Shown piece after piece: positions 55,488-64,000 of a DNA stretch of 64,000 nt. Origin of the DNA: Bradyrhizobium sp. CCBAU 051011. GTDB taxonomy: Bacteria; Pseudomonadota; Alphaproteobacteria; Rhizobiales; Xanthobacteraceae. The notes under the pieces were generated by a model, which was not told where the DNA came from, searched no databases, and saw nothing but the letters and a program-made list of their open reading frames with translations. The translations under genes were made by a program, and so were the position numbers. The stretch is taken from the NCBI RefSeq assembly GCF_009930815.1, contig NZ_CP022222.1, positions 124,001 through 188,000 of the forward strand. Reading direction: 5' to 3'. Positions within the stretch are counted from its first letter, which is position 1. Each line of letters begins with the position of its first letter.

Positions 55488-55679
55488 CTAATTTCGGGCT
55501 GGCGGTCTTTCTTCAAGCACCTGACTAACGTCAGGCTCTTCGAGGCCGTCAGCGCGAACACATGCACACGGCATACCTGCCCCACACTGACATCCCAAGT
55601 CTTCCGCCCATGCACGGTGGGGATGGTTCTCGCAGACCCAGCCTATGCCGAAACAGACCTTGCAGTCAGGGTCGGTCAT
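55488..55679 (-). CDS. Small Cys-rich protein (WVCENHP family), copy B
   Basis: 63 residues: MTDPDCKVCFGIGWVCENHP, HRAWAEDLGCQCGAGMPCAC, GLEEPDVSQVLEE. Same layout as copy A at 50320-50508. Its ATG overlaps the stop of the gene at 55676 (ATGA). Confidence 0.7.
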   Translation of the reverse strand: MTDPDCKVCFGIGWVCENHPHRAWAEDLGCQCGAGMPCACVRADGLEEPDVSQVLEERPPARN

Positions 55680-55886
55680 GAGACGAGTTTAATCGGCTGG
55701 TGTCGGTAAGCGTCGATTGCGCAGTTGGAAAGAACGAGCCTGCGCCTTTCTCCGCGCTTCACCATGCTGATGATTTCATCAAGCAAAAAGTTTGCAGACC
55801 AATTCGCGTCCCGGAGTTCACCGGATTTCTCAAGAACACTCCAGGCAATTCTCGAAGGACTGCTCTATCAATTCACTATCGGTCAT
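55676..55886 (-). pseudogene. Partner of the Cys-rich protein, copy B, frameshifted
   Basis: From ATG 55886 MTDSELIEQSF, then a one-base loss near 55850. The other frame gives IAWSVLEKSGELRDANW, FLLDEIISMVKRGERRRLVL and SNCAIDAYRHQPIKLVS. Copy A at 50505-50714 is intact and homologous throughout. Confidence 0.65.
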
Positions 55887-56198
55887 GCGGGGAGAACGGC
55901 TCCGCAGTTACCATGTTCCTAGAGCGAGGGGCGACCAGACAACGAGGTTGACCCGCGTGTCGATTACGAAAGCACGAACTAGGATAACGAAAAACCCGAC
56001 ACGCAATGCCGGGCTGATCGCAAGTATACTTCTAGGATCGATAATGCGGACAGCAGACCAGCATCCGCCCGCGCCGTCTGCGCACAAAGTAACAGAGGAA
56101 CAAAATGGTTGGGCAGGCACATCGCGGGTGGCTAGTGAACCAAAGTCCGTCCTTCCGATTGACGTGAATGGAGGTGGATGACGTGATTGGAGGTGCGC
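55887..56198. other. Intergenic, no supported gene
   Basis: Short frames only; upstream region of the response-regulator remnant. Confidence 0.35.
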
Positions 56199-56543
56199 AT
56201 GTCGAACTTCGTGACCCTGTTGGTAGAAGACGATGCGTTGCAGCGCGAGGTACTGGCCGATGTATTAAAGGATGAAGGGTTCGAGGTGATCGAATGCACG
56301 ACCGCCGAATCTGCCGAACTGATCATCGCGTCAACTGGAACCGAATTGCAGGCGCTCATCACTGACCACAACCTAGCGGGCAAGATGTCAGGTGCTTAAC
56401 TCGCCCACTACGCCCGCCGCCGACACCCGCATATGAACATTGTCATCATGTCCGGCAAAGACGTGAATCCTATGCCGATCGGTACAGCGTTCTTGCGAAA
56501 GCCTTTCCCTCCCGAGCGACTGCTCGATATGGTTCGCGAGTAA
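56199..56543 (+). pseudogene. CheY-like response regulator with a nonsense codon
   Basis: From ATG 56199 (ggaggt upstream): MSNFVTLLVEDDALQREVLA (acidic pocket), DVLKDEGFEVIECTTAESAE, ALITDHNLAGKMSGA with the phospho-acceptor Asp in ITDHN. TAA at 56397 interrupts; the same frame goes on with LAHYARRRHPHMNIVIMSGK, AFLRKPFPPERLLDMVRE and a proper stop at 56543, including the conserved Lys of RKPF. A single GAA to TAA change would explain the break. Confidence 0.8.
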
Positions 56544-56597
56544 CAAAAAGCGTGGGGGCCTCGCTCCAAAGATCGCGAGCATACCCCACGCCTTCAG

Positions 56598-56774
56598 TCA
56601 CACCGCCAATTCCTTACGGACAGCGGCGGCTGAATTACCGACCTTGTCGATAGCCTTCTGCAATTCTTCCTTCGAGACGTTCAGGTGCTTGGTCCAGTAG
56701 TGAACCTCATAGTCCTGGTTCATATTGATTTTGCTGCGGTCAGGCTGGTCTCTTTTGGTGAGACTGTCTGTCAT
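56598..56774 (-). CDS. DUF3606 small protein
   Basis: 58 residues from ATG 56774, which overlaps the TGA of the gene upstream (ATGA). SKINMNQDYEVHYWTKHLNV, SKEELQKAIDKVGNSAAAVR is the DUF3606 core. Function unknown; these small proteins are abundant in alphaproteobacteria, often stress-linked. Confidence 0.75.
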   Translation of the reverse strand: MTDSLTKRDQPDRSKINMNQDYEVHYWTKHLNVSKEELQKAIDKVGNSAAAVRKELAV

Positions 56775-56977
56775 AGCGTCTTCCCCGTCGTTCGCCGTCG
56801 CGCAACACGGTCTGGCCCTCGCAGATACCGCATCCCTTCAACCGCAAGCGCCTTTTCGTCAGCAACTATGCCAGCCAGATGCGCGGCCAATCGTTGGCGT
56901 GTTGCTTGGACCTCATCAGGGGTGAGGTTCACGATCATCGTGTAAGCGTACATCACTCGGTCTATCGCTTTCAGCAT
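56771..56977 (-). CDS. Small hypothetical protein, operon partner of DUF3606
   Basis: 68 residues from ATG 56977 with aggggaa upstream: MLKAIDRVMYAYTMIVNLTP, DEVQATRQRLAAHLAGIVAD, EKALAVEGMRYLRGPDRVAR. Helical, soluble. Its stop overlaps the start of the DUF3606 gene, so translation is coupled. Confidence 0.6.
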   Translation of the reverse strand: MLKAIDRVMYAYTMIVNLTPDEVQATRQRLAAHLAGIVADEKALAVEGMRYLRGPDRVARRRTTGKTL

Positions 56978-57066
56978 TTTGGTTCCCCTTGGCAATGCAA
57001 TTCAACTTCAGAACAAACCTTCAGTTCCTATGTTTGGAACGTTTGGAACCTGTGTGGAGTACACCC

Positions 57067-57221
57067 ATGGACTCGGTGACAGGTTGTTTGCACTGCGGAA
57101 AGCGTATGGTCCCGATGCATAGCCACAGCGGACGACCGAGTTGAAGTGCGTCTTCTGCGACCGGCTGGATGCTCACGGCAAGGCGATGGGCGGACAGTCC
57201 ACTAGCCGAGCCCATCTCTGA
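57067..57221 (+). pseudogene. Possible small zinc-ribbon protein, frameshifted
   Basis: ATG 57067 gives MDSVTGCLHCGKRMVPMHSH, then the frame stops at TGA 57149; the neighbouring frame gives TELKCVFCDRLDAHGKAMGG to TGA 57221. Together they hold two CxxC pairs. Coding status is inferred. Confidence 0.35.
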
Positions 57222-57241
57222 TATCGCGGTATTCCACGTTG

Positions 57242-57272
57242 CAAAAAAAGCCCCGGCACAGGACCGGGGCCA
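57242..57272 (-). terminator. Intrinsic terminator of the gene at 57314
   Basis: gccccgg (57250-57256) and ccggggc (57264-57270) pair exactly; on the minus strand the stem is followed by seven T. It lies 42 bases after the stop of the small secreted protein gene. The clearest terminator in the window. Confidence 0.85.
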
Positions 57273-57313
57273 GTCTTGGGAGGAAACTGGACTGGACGAG
57301 GGGAGCGAGAAAC

Positions 57314-57496
57314 TTAGATGGCGTCCCATCCTTCGATTGGGAGCGGAACCTTGTAAGCCGCCATCATCTCGGTGGGGTTGATCGACGATGAGGCAGTGGT
57401 CGCTTGCAACGGCGTAACCGAATGCGACCACGCAAGTAATGCTGCAACAGCAAAAGCTATACCGATGGTGCCCGTTGAGAAGATCAGCTTGCGCAT
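57314..57496 (-). CDS. Small exported hypothetical protein
   Basis: 60 residues from ATG 57496 with ggagg 7 bases upstream. One N-terminal hydrophobic helix (MRKLIFSTGTIGIAFAVAAL) acts as signal or anchor; the rest is short (INPTEMMAAYKVPLPIEGWD). Followed by a strong terminator, so well expressed as a single gene. Function unknown. Confidence 0.7.
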   Translation of the reverse strand: MRKLIFSTGTIGIAFAVAALLAWSHSVTPLQATTASSSINPTEMMAAYKVPLPIEGWDAI

Positions 57497-57680
57497 GATG
57501 GCATCCTCCGTGTTCGTGAATGCGGCGATCATGGACCAGCCACGTTTCAGGATTTTGCCGTTGCCATGATAAGTGGTGTCGTGCAGATGTCGCTTGTTTC
57601 GTCGGAACCGGATATGTCGGCGCAGATTTCATGAGAAGCTGAGAATGAAACAGCTTCACCGATTTGTGACGTTAGGCCGC

Positions 57681-58572
57681 TTACCTCCGAGACAGCCCCT
57701 TGAATGAGCTAGTCCGTAGCAAACCCTCCGACGTGATGTCGCGGTACTCGATATCGGCATCGAACTGCGGTTCGACCCACGTTGCTTTCGGCTTCCTGAC
57801 GGGCCGCGTCAGTTTGGACTTCGGGCTGACCACCGCATCCAGTTGCTTCCTGATCTGGCTGGAGACAGTCCTAGACCAGCCGGTACCGACCTTGCCCATG
57901 TAGACAAGGTCGTTGCCTTCCTGCTTGCCGAGATAGAGCGCAGCGACACCAGTAGGGTCTTTAATGAACCCGACGACCGGAAACTTGCCTTTGTGGACGG
58001 CCTTGATCTTGAGCCAGTTCTCGTTGCGCTCGGATCGGTAGGGAGCGTCTGCCCGCTTTGATGATACCTTCCCAGTTCAGCTTGGCAGCATGTTCAAACA
58101 TCTGTTGGCCGTCTCCGACGAGGTGTTCGGAGTACAGGACGGGAAGTGCGACGCCGTTTTCACCGAGCAGGTCCAGCAGCGCCTGCTTGCGTTCGATCTG
58201 CGGCAGCTTGCGGAGGTCACCATGGCGCCACAGCAGGTCGAACGCGTAATAGACCAGCCGGTCCTGTCTGCCCGCTGCTAACTCTGCTTGCAGTTCAGAG
58301 AAGTTGGTTCGCCCTTCGTGGATAACGACTACCTCGCCGTCGATGATTGCCTCACCGGGTACGTCGAGAGCGGCTGCAATGGTCGAGAACCGCTTGGTCC
58401 AATCTAGCCCGTTGCGGGTGTAGACCTTCTTCCGACCACGGTTGGCATGAACCTGGACGCGGTAGCCGTCGTACTTGATCTCATGCAGCCATTGATCGCC
58501 AGTTGGTGCCTTGGACTTCAACGTGGCGAGTTGGGGCTTGATGAACCCCGGCATAGAAATACGCTTCGACAC
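57681..58572 (-). pseudogene. LigD-type ATP-dependent DNA ligase domain, copy B, frameshifted
   Basis: From ATG 58572: MPGFIKPQLATLKSKAP, motif I EIKYDGYRVQVHANRG, AIIDGEVVVIHEGRT. The break is near 58062 just after LNWEGII; the other frame gives SKRADAPYRSERNENWLKIK, GFIKDPTGVAALYLGKQ, GKVGTGWSRTVSSQIRKQLD and SEGLLRTSSFKGLS, stop 57681. It is a diverged duplicate of copy A (51079-51974) broken at a different place. Confidence 0.85.
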
Positions 58573-58769
58573 AACGCAAACTCATAAAAGAAAATGCCCG
58601 CCGCGCTTGGAGGGCCACGGCGAGCATTCTTGCCCACTTCTTGGGAATGCCGAACCAATCAGGGGGCGTGATCTTTTCTGCCACCACCAATGCTGTAGGG
58701 CTTGTTGAGGAAGTAATCTCGATTACCGAATGGAGCTTCGGCGTACTGGTCAACCGCGACGGCAATTGC

Positions 58770-59796
58770 TTGGACATGCTGGTAGCACCAGCCCTCCCGC
58801 ATCGCATGGGGAAGCTCGGTTTATGGAGCGTCCCCAAGCCGCGAAACGTGGGAAACATTTTCCGGTTCATCCGGCTCCAGGCGGCGTTGGCTACGCCTGC
58901 CCGGATCGGAGTCATCACCTACAAAGGGTTGCTTGAGAAGATCGCGGAACTGCTTCCAGCCAATGTTGTCGCGCGGCACTTTGGTGCGCTGGCCGGTATG
59001 AATGATATGCAAGACGTTGCCGGCCTGATCGTGATAGGGCGTCCCGCCCCCAAATGGTCCGATGTAGAGGCCACAGCGTCGGTATTCGCCGGTCGGCCGA
59101 TCTCCAGTGGCGAAGGGTTTTTTTCGATCGACATCCGGGCGGTATCCTGCTTGCTGATGACACTGTCATTGCGACCCCGGTGGACCGCCATCCCGAACCG
59201 ATTGGTGGCGGATCACTGTGGGGGAACTACTTCAGGCGGTTGGTCGATTGCGCCCCCACAGGCCCGCCGAGCCGTGTTGGCTGGATGTTTTGTGTGACGT
59301 GCCATTGCCGATCCCGGTTCATGGGGTTGCGCGGTGGGGAGACGTAGCTCCGGGGGGCGTCGCGGACATGGCGGCGGAGGGCGTGCTCCTGACAAATGTT
59401 CAGGATGCCATGAAGGCATTCAAAATGACCGAATGGGACGCCCGAGGAGTCGGTGGTTTCTCTATAGAGTCTCTTATTAGAGATTCCACCGACTCCTCTC
59501 CCATCCGAAAGTTCACCTACCAGAAGACAGGACCCGGTCAGAAGCGGTACACCGGCTGCTATCTCCCCCGCGTCCTGGCCGGTGGCGCGGCCGCCCCCCG
59601 GGTGTGGCTGGAAGAACGGCTGGGGCCGCTGGCGAGCCTTGAAGTTGAGCGGATGCCGTCGCGCGCCGCTTTCGTCAAGATCGGTCTGGAGGCGGCAGGC
59701 CGCCTGAAGTTCGCAAACGTATTTTCACCGGCGCTGGAAACGATCGCTGCGTTCTTTGACGACCTGGGCCGGGACCCCCTAAATCGACCGAGCTGA
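58770..59796 (+). pseudogene. Plasmid/phage-type helicase C-terminal part, frameshifted
   Basis: First piece: VGNIFRFIRLQAALATPARI, VITYKGLLEKIAELLPANVV, ARHFGALAGMNDMQDVAGLI (a helicase-like Rossmann strand order). A shift near 59100 gives LLADDTVIATPVDRHPEPIG. Another near 59210 gives ITVGELLQAVGRLRPHR (cf. the GELIQAIGRGRG.NR motif of this family), DVPLPIPVHGVARWGDVAPG and the long tail to TGA 59796 with KFTYQKTGPGQKRYTGCYLP. Similar proteins sit on integrative elements and plasmids. N-terminal ATPase part absent. Confidence 0.65.
59445..59497. repeat. 12-bp perfect inverted repeat inside the helicase remnant
   Basis: aggagtcggtgg (59445-59456) and ccaccgactcct (59486-59497); the stem extends inward with tctct/agaga after a TT mismatch. 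The whole hairpin stays in frame in the coding sequence. Confidence 0.65.
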
Positions 59797-59956
59797 CGGC
59801 TCGCGAGAGTCCGCTATGCCCCGGTAGCGATCAAATTCCGCATCGCAGCGAACTGACGCGATGGGCCAAGAACAGACATCAACCTGGTGGACATTCCTTC
59901 ACTTGGCATTCCCCTCTGATCCACCGTAAAGTTCCCTCTTGGTTGGATTGCATGCC

Positions 59957-61938
59957 ATGGTGCAAGAGCGGCCAGTCCGGGTCGAGCGTAGGTTGTCGGC
60001 GATAATGGCCGCCGACGTGGCTGGCTACTCGCGGCTCATGCATCGCGACGAAGAGGCAACGCATGCCAAACTGACAGCTCTCCTAATGGAGGCTGTCCAC
60101 CCGGCAATCGCCGAACACGGCGGTCGCATCGTGAAGAATACCGGCGACGGGTTGTTGGCAGAGTTTCCAAGTGCAGTGGAAGCGGTTCGAGGGGCTGTAC
60201 AGTTCCAGACCCGCGTTGACGAACTGACAATCGAAGATGCTGAAGATAGGCGCATTGCTTTCCGTGTGGGCATCAATATTGGCGATGTAGTCGAACCCCA
60301 CGACATCTTTGGAGACGGCGTTAACATTGCGGCGCGGCTGGAAGGTATCGCAGAACCGGGCGGCATCTGCATCTCGGCTTCTGCCTACGATCAAGTCCAC
60401 GGCAAGGTCGGCGTTGACCTCGCTGATCTGGGCGAGCGGACCCTCAAGAATATCGACCGCCCGGTGCGGGCTTATTCCGTGGCAGGGATGGACCTGACCT
60501 GGCCATCCAGACTGAACGCGTAAGACAAGGCGCGCTTTCAACCCCTCGTCGTTCCACGGGTCGGATCCGAACACGTTTGACGCCTGTCGGCGGCGCGCTT
60601 GCCTCAATTGCAGTCGTCGGCGCGGTGGCGGGCGGCCTCGTCGTCTTGAAGCCCGTCCGCACTGACGTTTTTCCGGACGGACAAAAGACACAGCGAGAGG
60701 CAGCGGCCCGGCCCGATATCGCTCCTCGCTTGTCTCTAGTCGTCCTGCCCTTTGCGAACCTTAACAACGATCCGGAGCAGGACTATTTCGCCGACAGCAT
60801 TACGACCGACCTAACGACAGATCTCGCGCGAATGCGCAACGCATTTGTCATCGGTCGCGGGACGGCTTTTACCTATAAGAATAGGCAGGTCGATCTGAAG
60901 TCTCTCGGCAAGGAGCTGGGTATCCGCTGGGCCGTACAGGGCGCGGTGCGGCGCGCCGGAGATCAGGTCCGGGTCAACGTGTCGCTTACAGATGTCGCGA
61001 GTGGTCGTGACATCTGGTCCGATCGTTTCGACAGTGATCGCACGAAAGTCGCCGTCTTGCAGGACCAGATCACAGCACGGCTCGCCCGCTCGCTCAATAT
61101 TGAACTTATCCAAGCTGAAAGCCGCCGCAGCGAAACGGACCAATCGAAGAATCCGGATGCCGTGGACTTCGCCATGCGCGGCTGGGCAAAGTCCTATGAG
61201 CCCCGATCGAAGACGACAATTGCGCAAGCAAGGGAGCTATTGGACAATGCGCTGCGCCTCGACCCGGACAACGTCGATGCAATGATCGGGAAAGCATGGT
61301 ATCTGAGCCCCCCTATCAATTTGCTCTCCGGATGGCCTGTGTCCGTGACGGAAGACAAAAAGACAGCAATCAATCTGATCGACAGAGCCCTTTCGAAAAG
61401 CCCGGCAAATGCAATGGCTCACGTCGTCAAGGGAGACACTCTTCGATTTGGTAACCCTGAAGAGGCGCTGCATCAATACGACGCTGCGCTTGAAATCAAT
61501 CCGAACTTCCCGGCCGCCTACTCAGGTAAAGGAGATGCACTAATCCTCGTCGGGCGGGCACGCGAAGCCCTATCCGTGACGCAGCTAGCCCTCCGGCTCA
61601 GCCCGAGGGATCCTTCTACTGTCGCTTGGCGTTGGACTCTCTGCCATGCACACCTGCACCTGCACGAATATCAAGAAGCAATCGAAGAATGCAGGCGGAC
61701 GACCAATATGAACAGCACGTTCTGGTTCGCCTATATAGGTCTGGTCTCGGCTTACGCAGCGACCGGGCAGTTAGAGCAGGCACAGCTGAGCTTAACCGAA
61801 TTGAACAAGATCCGACCAGACTTCACGATCCAATGGTATCGTGATTTCGGTTATGCACTCACGAGTAATCCGCAGTTTCGCCGAGAGTTCGATGACATTC
61901 TCGATGGACTCAGGAAGGTCGGCGTGCGGGAGCAATAG
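59957..61938 (+). pseudogene. Class III adenylate cyclase-TPR protein, split by one frameshift
   Basis: Part 1 from ATG 59957: cyclase domain with metal Asp in RRLSAIMAADVAGYSRLM, KNTGDGLLAEFPSAVEAV and VGINIGDVVEPHDIFGDGVN, IAARLEGIAEPGG, ending NIDRPVRAYSVAGM. The frame stops at 60521. The next frame restores LAIQTERVRQGALSTPRRST and a membrane segment (ASIAVVGAVAGGLVVL). Then come SLVVLPFANLNNDPEQDYFA (TolB-like) and TPR repeats to stop 61938. One indel near 60495 separates the halves; both may still be translated. Would make cAMP from ATP if intact. Cyclase residues are complete, unlike the other copies. Confidence 0.85.
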
Positions 61939-62309
61939 AGCTACTTGCTTAGTGGCAAGCCGCGAAGTTCCGCATCTCGCCCATTGCGACCTCGCGCACC
62001 AGCTGCCATTGCGCCCCTGTTGGCTGATAAGCGGACGTCGGATGAGGTCTAGCTCTTTGCGCATCCGACGCCAGTTCAGGACATCTTGCAGATCTATAAC
62101 CCTTTGGGTCCTTCCGGGGCCGCCCCCCTTGCGGGTGACGCGCGACCCCCGCCTCCGGTAGATACAAATTTGCAAAAGTGACTTTTTGTTCTCGGATCGT
62201 CTCGTGGCCGCGATGCGGAGCCATTAGCAAGGGCGATTGCAATGGGCTGTAGCGCAATAGCTCTTCGTCCGATCCTGAAGGCAATTCAATTGCATCAGGA
62301 TTCCTCCCA
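61939..62309. other. Intergenic, no supported gene
   Basis: A minus-strand stretch near 62040-62170 (RVIDLQDVLNWRRMRKEL) reads weakly like a protein remnant but cannot be assigned. Confidence 0.35.
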
Positions 62310-62759
62310 ATGTCCGCAAGCCCGCTTTATCCGTTGGACTTCCGCACAGCGCTATTTTCAGCGCCCGCACGGAAGCGCCGCAAAAACCTGCGCACCGTTA
62401 CAATGCCCGAGCATGTCGGGCCGCATGTGAAGCTCGTCTTGGCAGAAATGGCGCGACCACGCATGACGTATGACTCACTAGAAGAGCGAAGCGGGGTCCG
62501 CCGGGCCACCACGAAGGCGTGGCGTCGAAAAAACCGACCCGGCCTCGAAAGCCTTGAAGCTGCGCTGGCAACGCTTGGGTTTGGTTTTTGCCCGGTCCCC
62601 TCGCTCGAAGCGCTACCCGCCGACCTTGCTGGCGAACTCACGGCCCTCGCGCTCAAGCTGCGAATGAATATTCCGCAGACGTGGGCCGCACTGATCGACA
62701 TCGGCGTCGAGCAGAAGCTACTCCGCATGCGCCGACGAACGCGCTGCTGTGTTGGCTGA
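62310..62759 (+). CDS. HTH-containing hypothetical protein
   Basis: 149 residues from ATG 62310. Central helix-turn-helix: VKLVLAEMARPRMTYDSLEE, RSGVRRATTKAWRRKNRPGL, ESLEAALATLGFGFCPVPSL, resembling Cro/CI-type phage regulators. The C-terminal half is helical. Likely phage or element derived. Complete frame. Confidence 0.6.
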   Translation: MSASPLYPLDFRTALFSAPARKRRKNLRTVTMPEHVGPHVKLVLAEMARPRMTYDSLEERSGVRRATTKAWRRKNRPGLESLEAALATLGFGFCPVPSLEALPADLAGELTALALKLRMNIPQTWAALIDIGVEQKLLRMRRRTRCCVG

Positions 62760-62885
62760 GCATGACTCACGTCGATTGCGCCACGATAACGAAAACACAC
62801 CGCAACAGCGCACCATCCAAAGCGCGGCCGCAGCGATTTAGGGCGTGGATTCGAAGAAGTTCCGGCAAGTCCAATTTCGTGGCCG

Positions 62886-63158
62886 GTTTGGGAGTCAATC
62901 ACGAGAGTCCGGTCAAACGCAACGCTCCTGGCTCTCAACGAAAAGCAGGCCGAGTACCTGAAGGTCAGCCGATGGATCAAGGAAGCTGGGTCGGCGGGCG
63001 TGACCAGTTCGGCGCTGAAGAAAATGGTCAACGGCGAGTTCGACCTGCGTCGCCTCAACGACATCACGCAACAACTTCTCGAGTCCAAGCAGATCGAGCA
63101 GCGGTTCGCTTCGACGCCGTCCGGTGGTCGGCCGTCGCATCGGTGGTTCGCGCTATGA
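62886..63158 (+). pseudogene. C-terminal winged-helix fragment of an element-encoded protein
   Basis: No start; frame from about 62886 reads SNATLLALNEKQAEYLKVSR, WIKEAGSAGVTSSALKKMVN, GEFDLRRLNDITQQLLESKQ and ending PSGGRPSHRWFAL, stop 63158. A winged-helix tail of the kind at the C-terminus of mobile-element DUF3987-type primase-helicases. Upstream part lost. Confidence 0.5.
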
Positions 63159-63361
63159 TCGGGTGCAGCATTACCGCTCGTGATCCATAGCGGCGGGCAT
63201 CGTCACGGTTCAGAAACACTGCACCATGCATCCGCCCCCATTTCGCAACGCGCAAATCCATGCTGTAATCATGTTCTTCGTGAGCAGCGGGCAACGAAGC
63301 CCCAAGCCTTGAAGAAAACAGTGCGACGCAATTTCCAACAACGGGGTTAGGAGATGCGACA

Positions 63362-63919
63362 ATGAAAAAAAGCACGCTGATTAGTCTCAGTATTTCGGCA
63401 TCGATCGCCGTTCTGGCGGCTGGTGTCGCGATTTCCGCGCAGGACAAGTACACTGTTCAAGTGCCGAATGGGCTCGCGTTCTCTGAGTTCAGGGGATACG
63501 AGGACTGGGCAGTGATCGCGATCAGTGAGAACGGAGGTAAGATCGCTGTGACCGTAGGGAATCCGGTAATCATCGACGCCTATAAGCAAGGCGTGCCCGG
63601 CAATGGCAAGCCTTTCCCAGACGGCGCCAAGATGGCGAAAATTCATTGGAACCCGAAAGTACAAGAAACCTGGCCCGGTCAGCCAAAGGTGCCAGGGGCG
63701 CAGCATGACGTTGGTTTCATGGTGAAGGACAGCAAGAGGTTCGCGGACAGCGGCGGATGGGGATGGGCCGCGTTCGACTATGACGCGCCATCCGATACGT
63801 TTAAGCCCGCCACTGTTGCGAGTAGTCCGCCGCAGGAAAACGACGCGAAGTGCGGGCTCGGGTGCCACACGATCGTGCAGAACCGCGACTACGTTTTCAC
63901 GGAGTACGGAAAGAGGTGA
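63362..63919 (+). CDS. Cytochrome P460-family protein
   Basis: 185 residues. Signal peptide MKKSTLISLSISASIAVLAA. The mature part has the P460 beta fold: GLAFSEFRGYEDWAVIAISE, AKIHWNPKVQETWPGQPKVP, DVGFMVKDSKRFADSGGWGW and the heme motif KCGLGCHTIVQNRDYVFTEY. The motif is C-x3-C-H rather than C-x2-C-H. P460 cytochromes oxidise hydroxylamine or bind NO through a Lys-crosslinked heme; members of this rhizobial type have unknown activity. Periplasmic; followed by a strong terminator. Confidence 0.85.
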   Translation: MKKSTLISLSISASIAVLAAGVAISAQDKYTVQVPNGLAFSEFRGYEDWAVIAISENGGKIAVTVGNPVIIDAYKQGVPGNGKPFPDGAKMAKIHWNPKVQETWPGQPKVPGAQHDVGFMVKDSKRFADSGGWGWAAFDYDAPSDTFKPATVASSPPQENDAKCGLGCHTIVQNRDYVFTEYGKR

Positions 63920-63947
63920 GTCACCCCTGTTTTCATCTGATCAAAAA

Positions 63948-63969
63948 AAGCCCGCTTCGCAGCGGGCTT
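63948..63969 (+). terminator. Intrinsic terminator after the P460 gene
   Basis: aagcccgc-ttcgca-gcgggctt followed by ctt; flanked by A-run on the left so it works in both directions. 29 bases after the stop. Confidence 0.8.
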
Positions 63970-64000
63970 CTTCATTTGGGTGGTGTGATCGGACGACTAG

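Overview
Organism: the window looks like the accessory genome of an alphaproteobacterium close to Bradyrhizobium (Nitrobacteraceae). This rests on high GC, FNR/FixK-type boxes, TAXI-TRAP and cytochrome P460 proteins, a TPR-type class III cyclase family, and many small proteins I associate with that genus. The assignment is inference from family knowledge; no rRNA or complete tRNA is present.

Layout. 0-4.6 kb: tail of an SRAP gene, an ABM-domain secreted protein, and an IS1182-like element with perfect 15-bp inner terminal repeats. 4.6-7.4 kb: a minus-strand operon TAXI receptor / TagO-like / DsrE-like / coiled-coil. 7.9-9.2 kb: an IS3 element with a 3-bp target duplication. 9.4-13.6 kb: small secreted Cys-rich proteins, FixK-like boxes, a dispersed repeat and a broken cyclase. 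13.7-14.5 kb: two MITE-like elements. 14.6-19.4 kb: an FtsZ paralogue with a very short linker, IS30, and a truncated cyclase. 19.8-33.7 kb: NhaA, an isochorismatase-like hydrolase, an AraC regulator facing two alpha/beta hydrolases, DUF302 and NTF2-like genes, a DUF2652 protein, VOC, a broken SDR and TauE.

34.15-44.3 kb: a 3' half of tRNA-Gln marks what looks like the end of an integrated island. Next to it lie ruins of an MbcA/ParS-RES toxin-antitoxin pair, an intact IetAS-like anti-phage pair (AAA ATPase plus subtilase), a Wadjet JetA-like gene cut off and joined to a Ku fragment, an SOS/repair cluster (SRAP, DinB) and a decayed integrase.

45.7-50.2 kb: the most interesting locus, a compact azole-RiPP (TOMM/LAP) cluster with a 166-residue precursor whose core holds 19 Cys, a fused leader-binding/YcaO cyclodehydratase and a SagB-type dehydrogenase. 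50.3-63.9 kb: many very small genes, two separately broken copies of a LigD-type ligase, duplicated Cys-rich modules, a broken helicase, a frameshift-split adenylate cyclase and a P460-family cytochrome.

About twenty reading frames are broken by one-base indels or one stop, while the long genes of the defence, TOMM, NhaA and DinB loci are intact. Either this is a decaying island region or some indels are sequence errors; reads should settle which.
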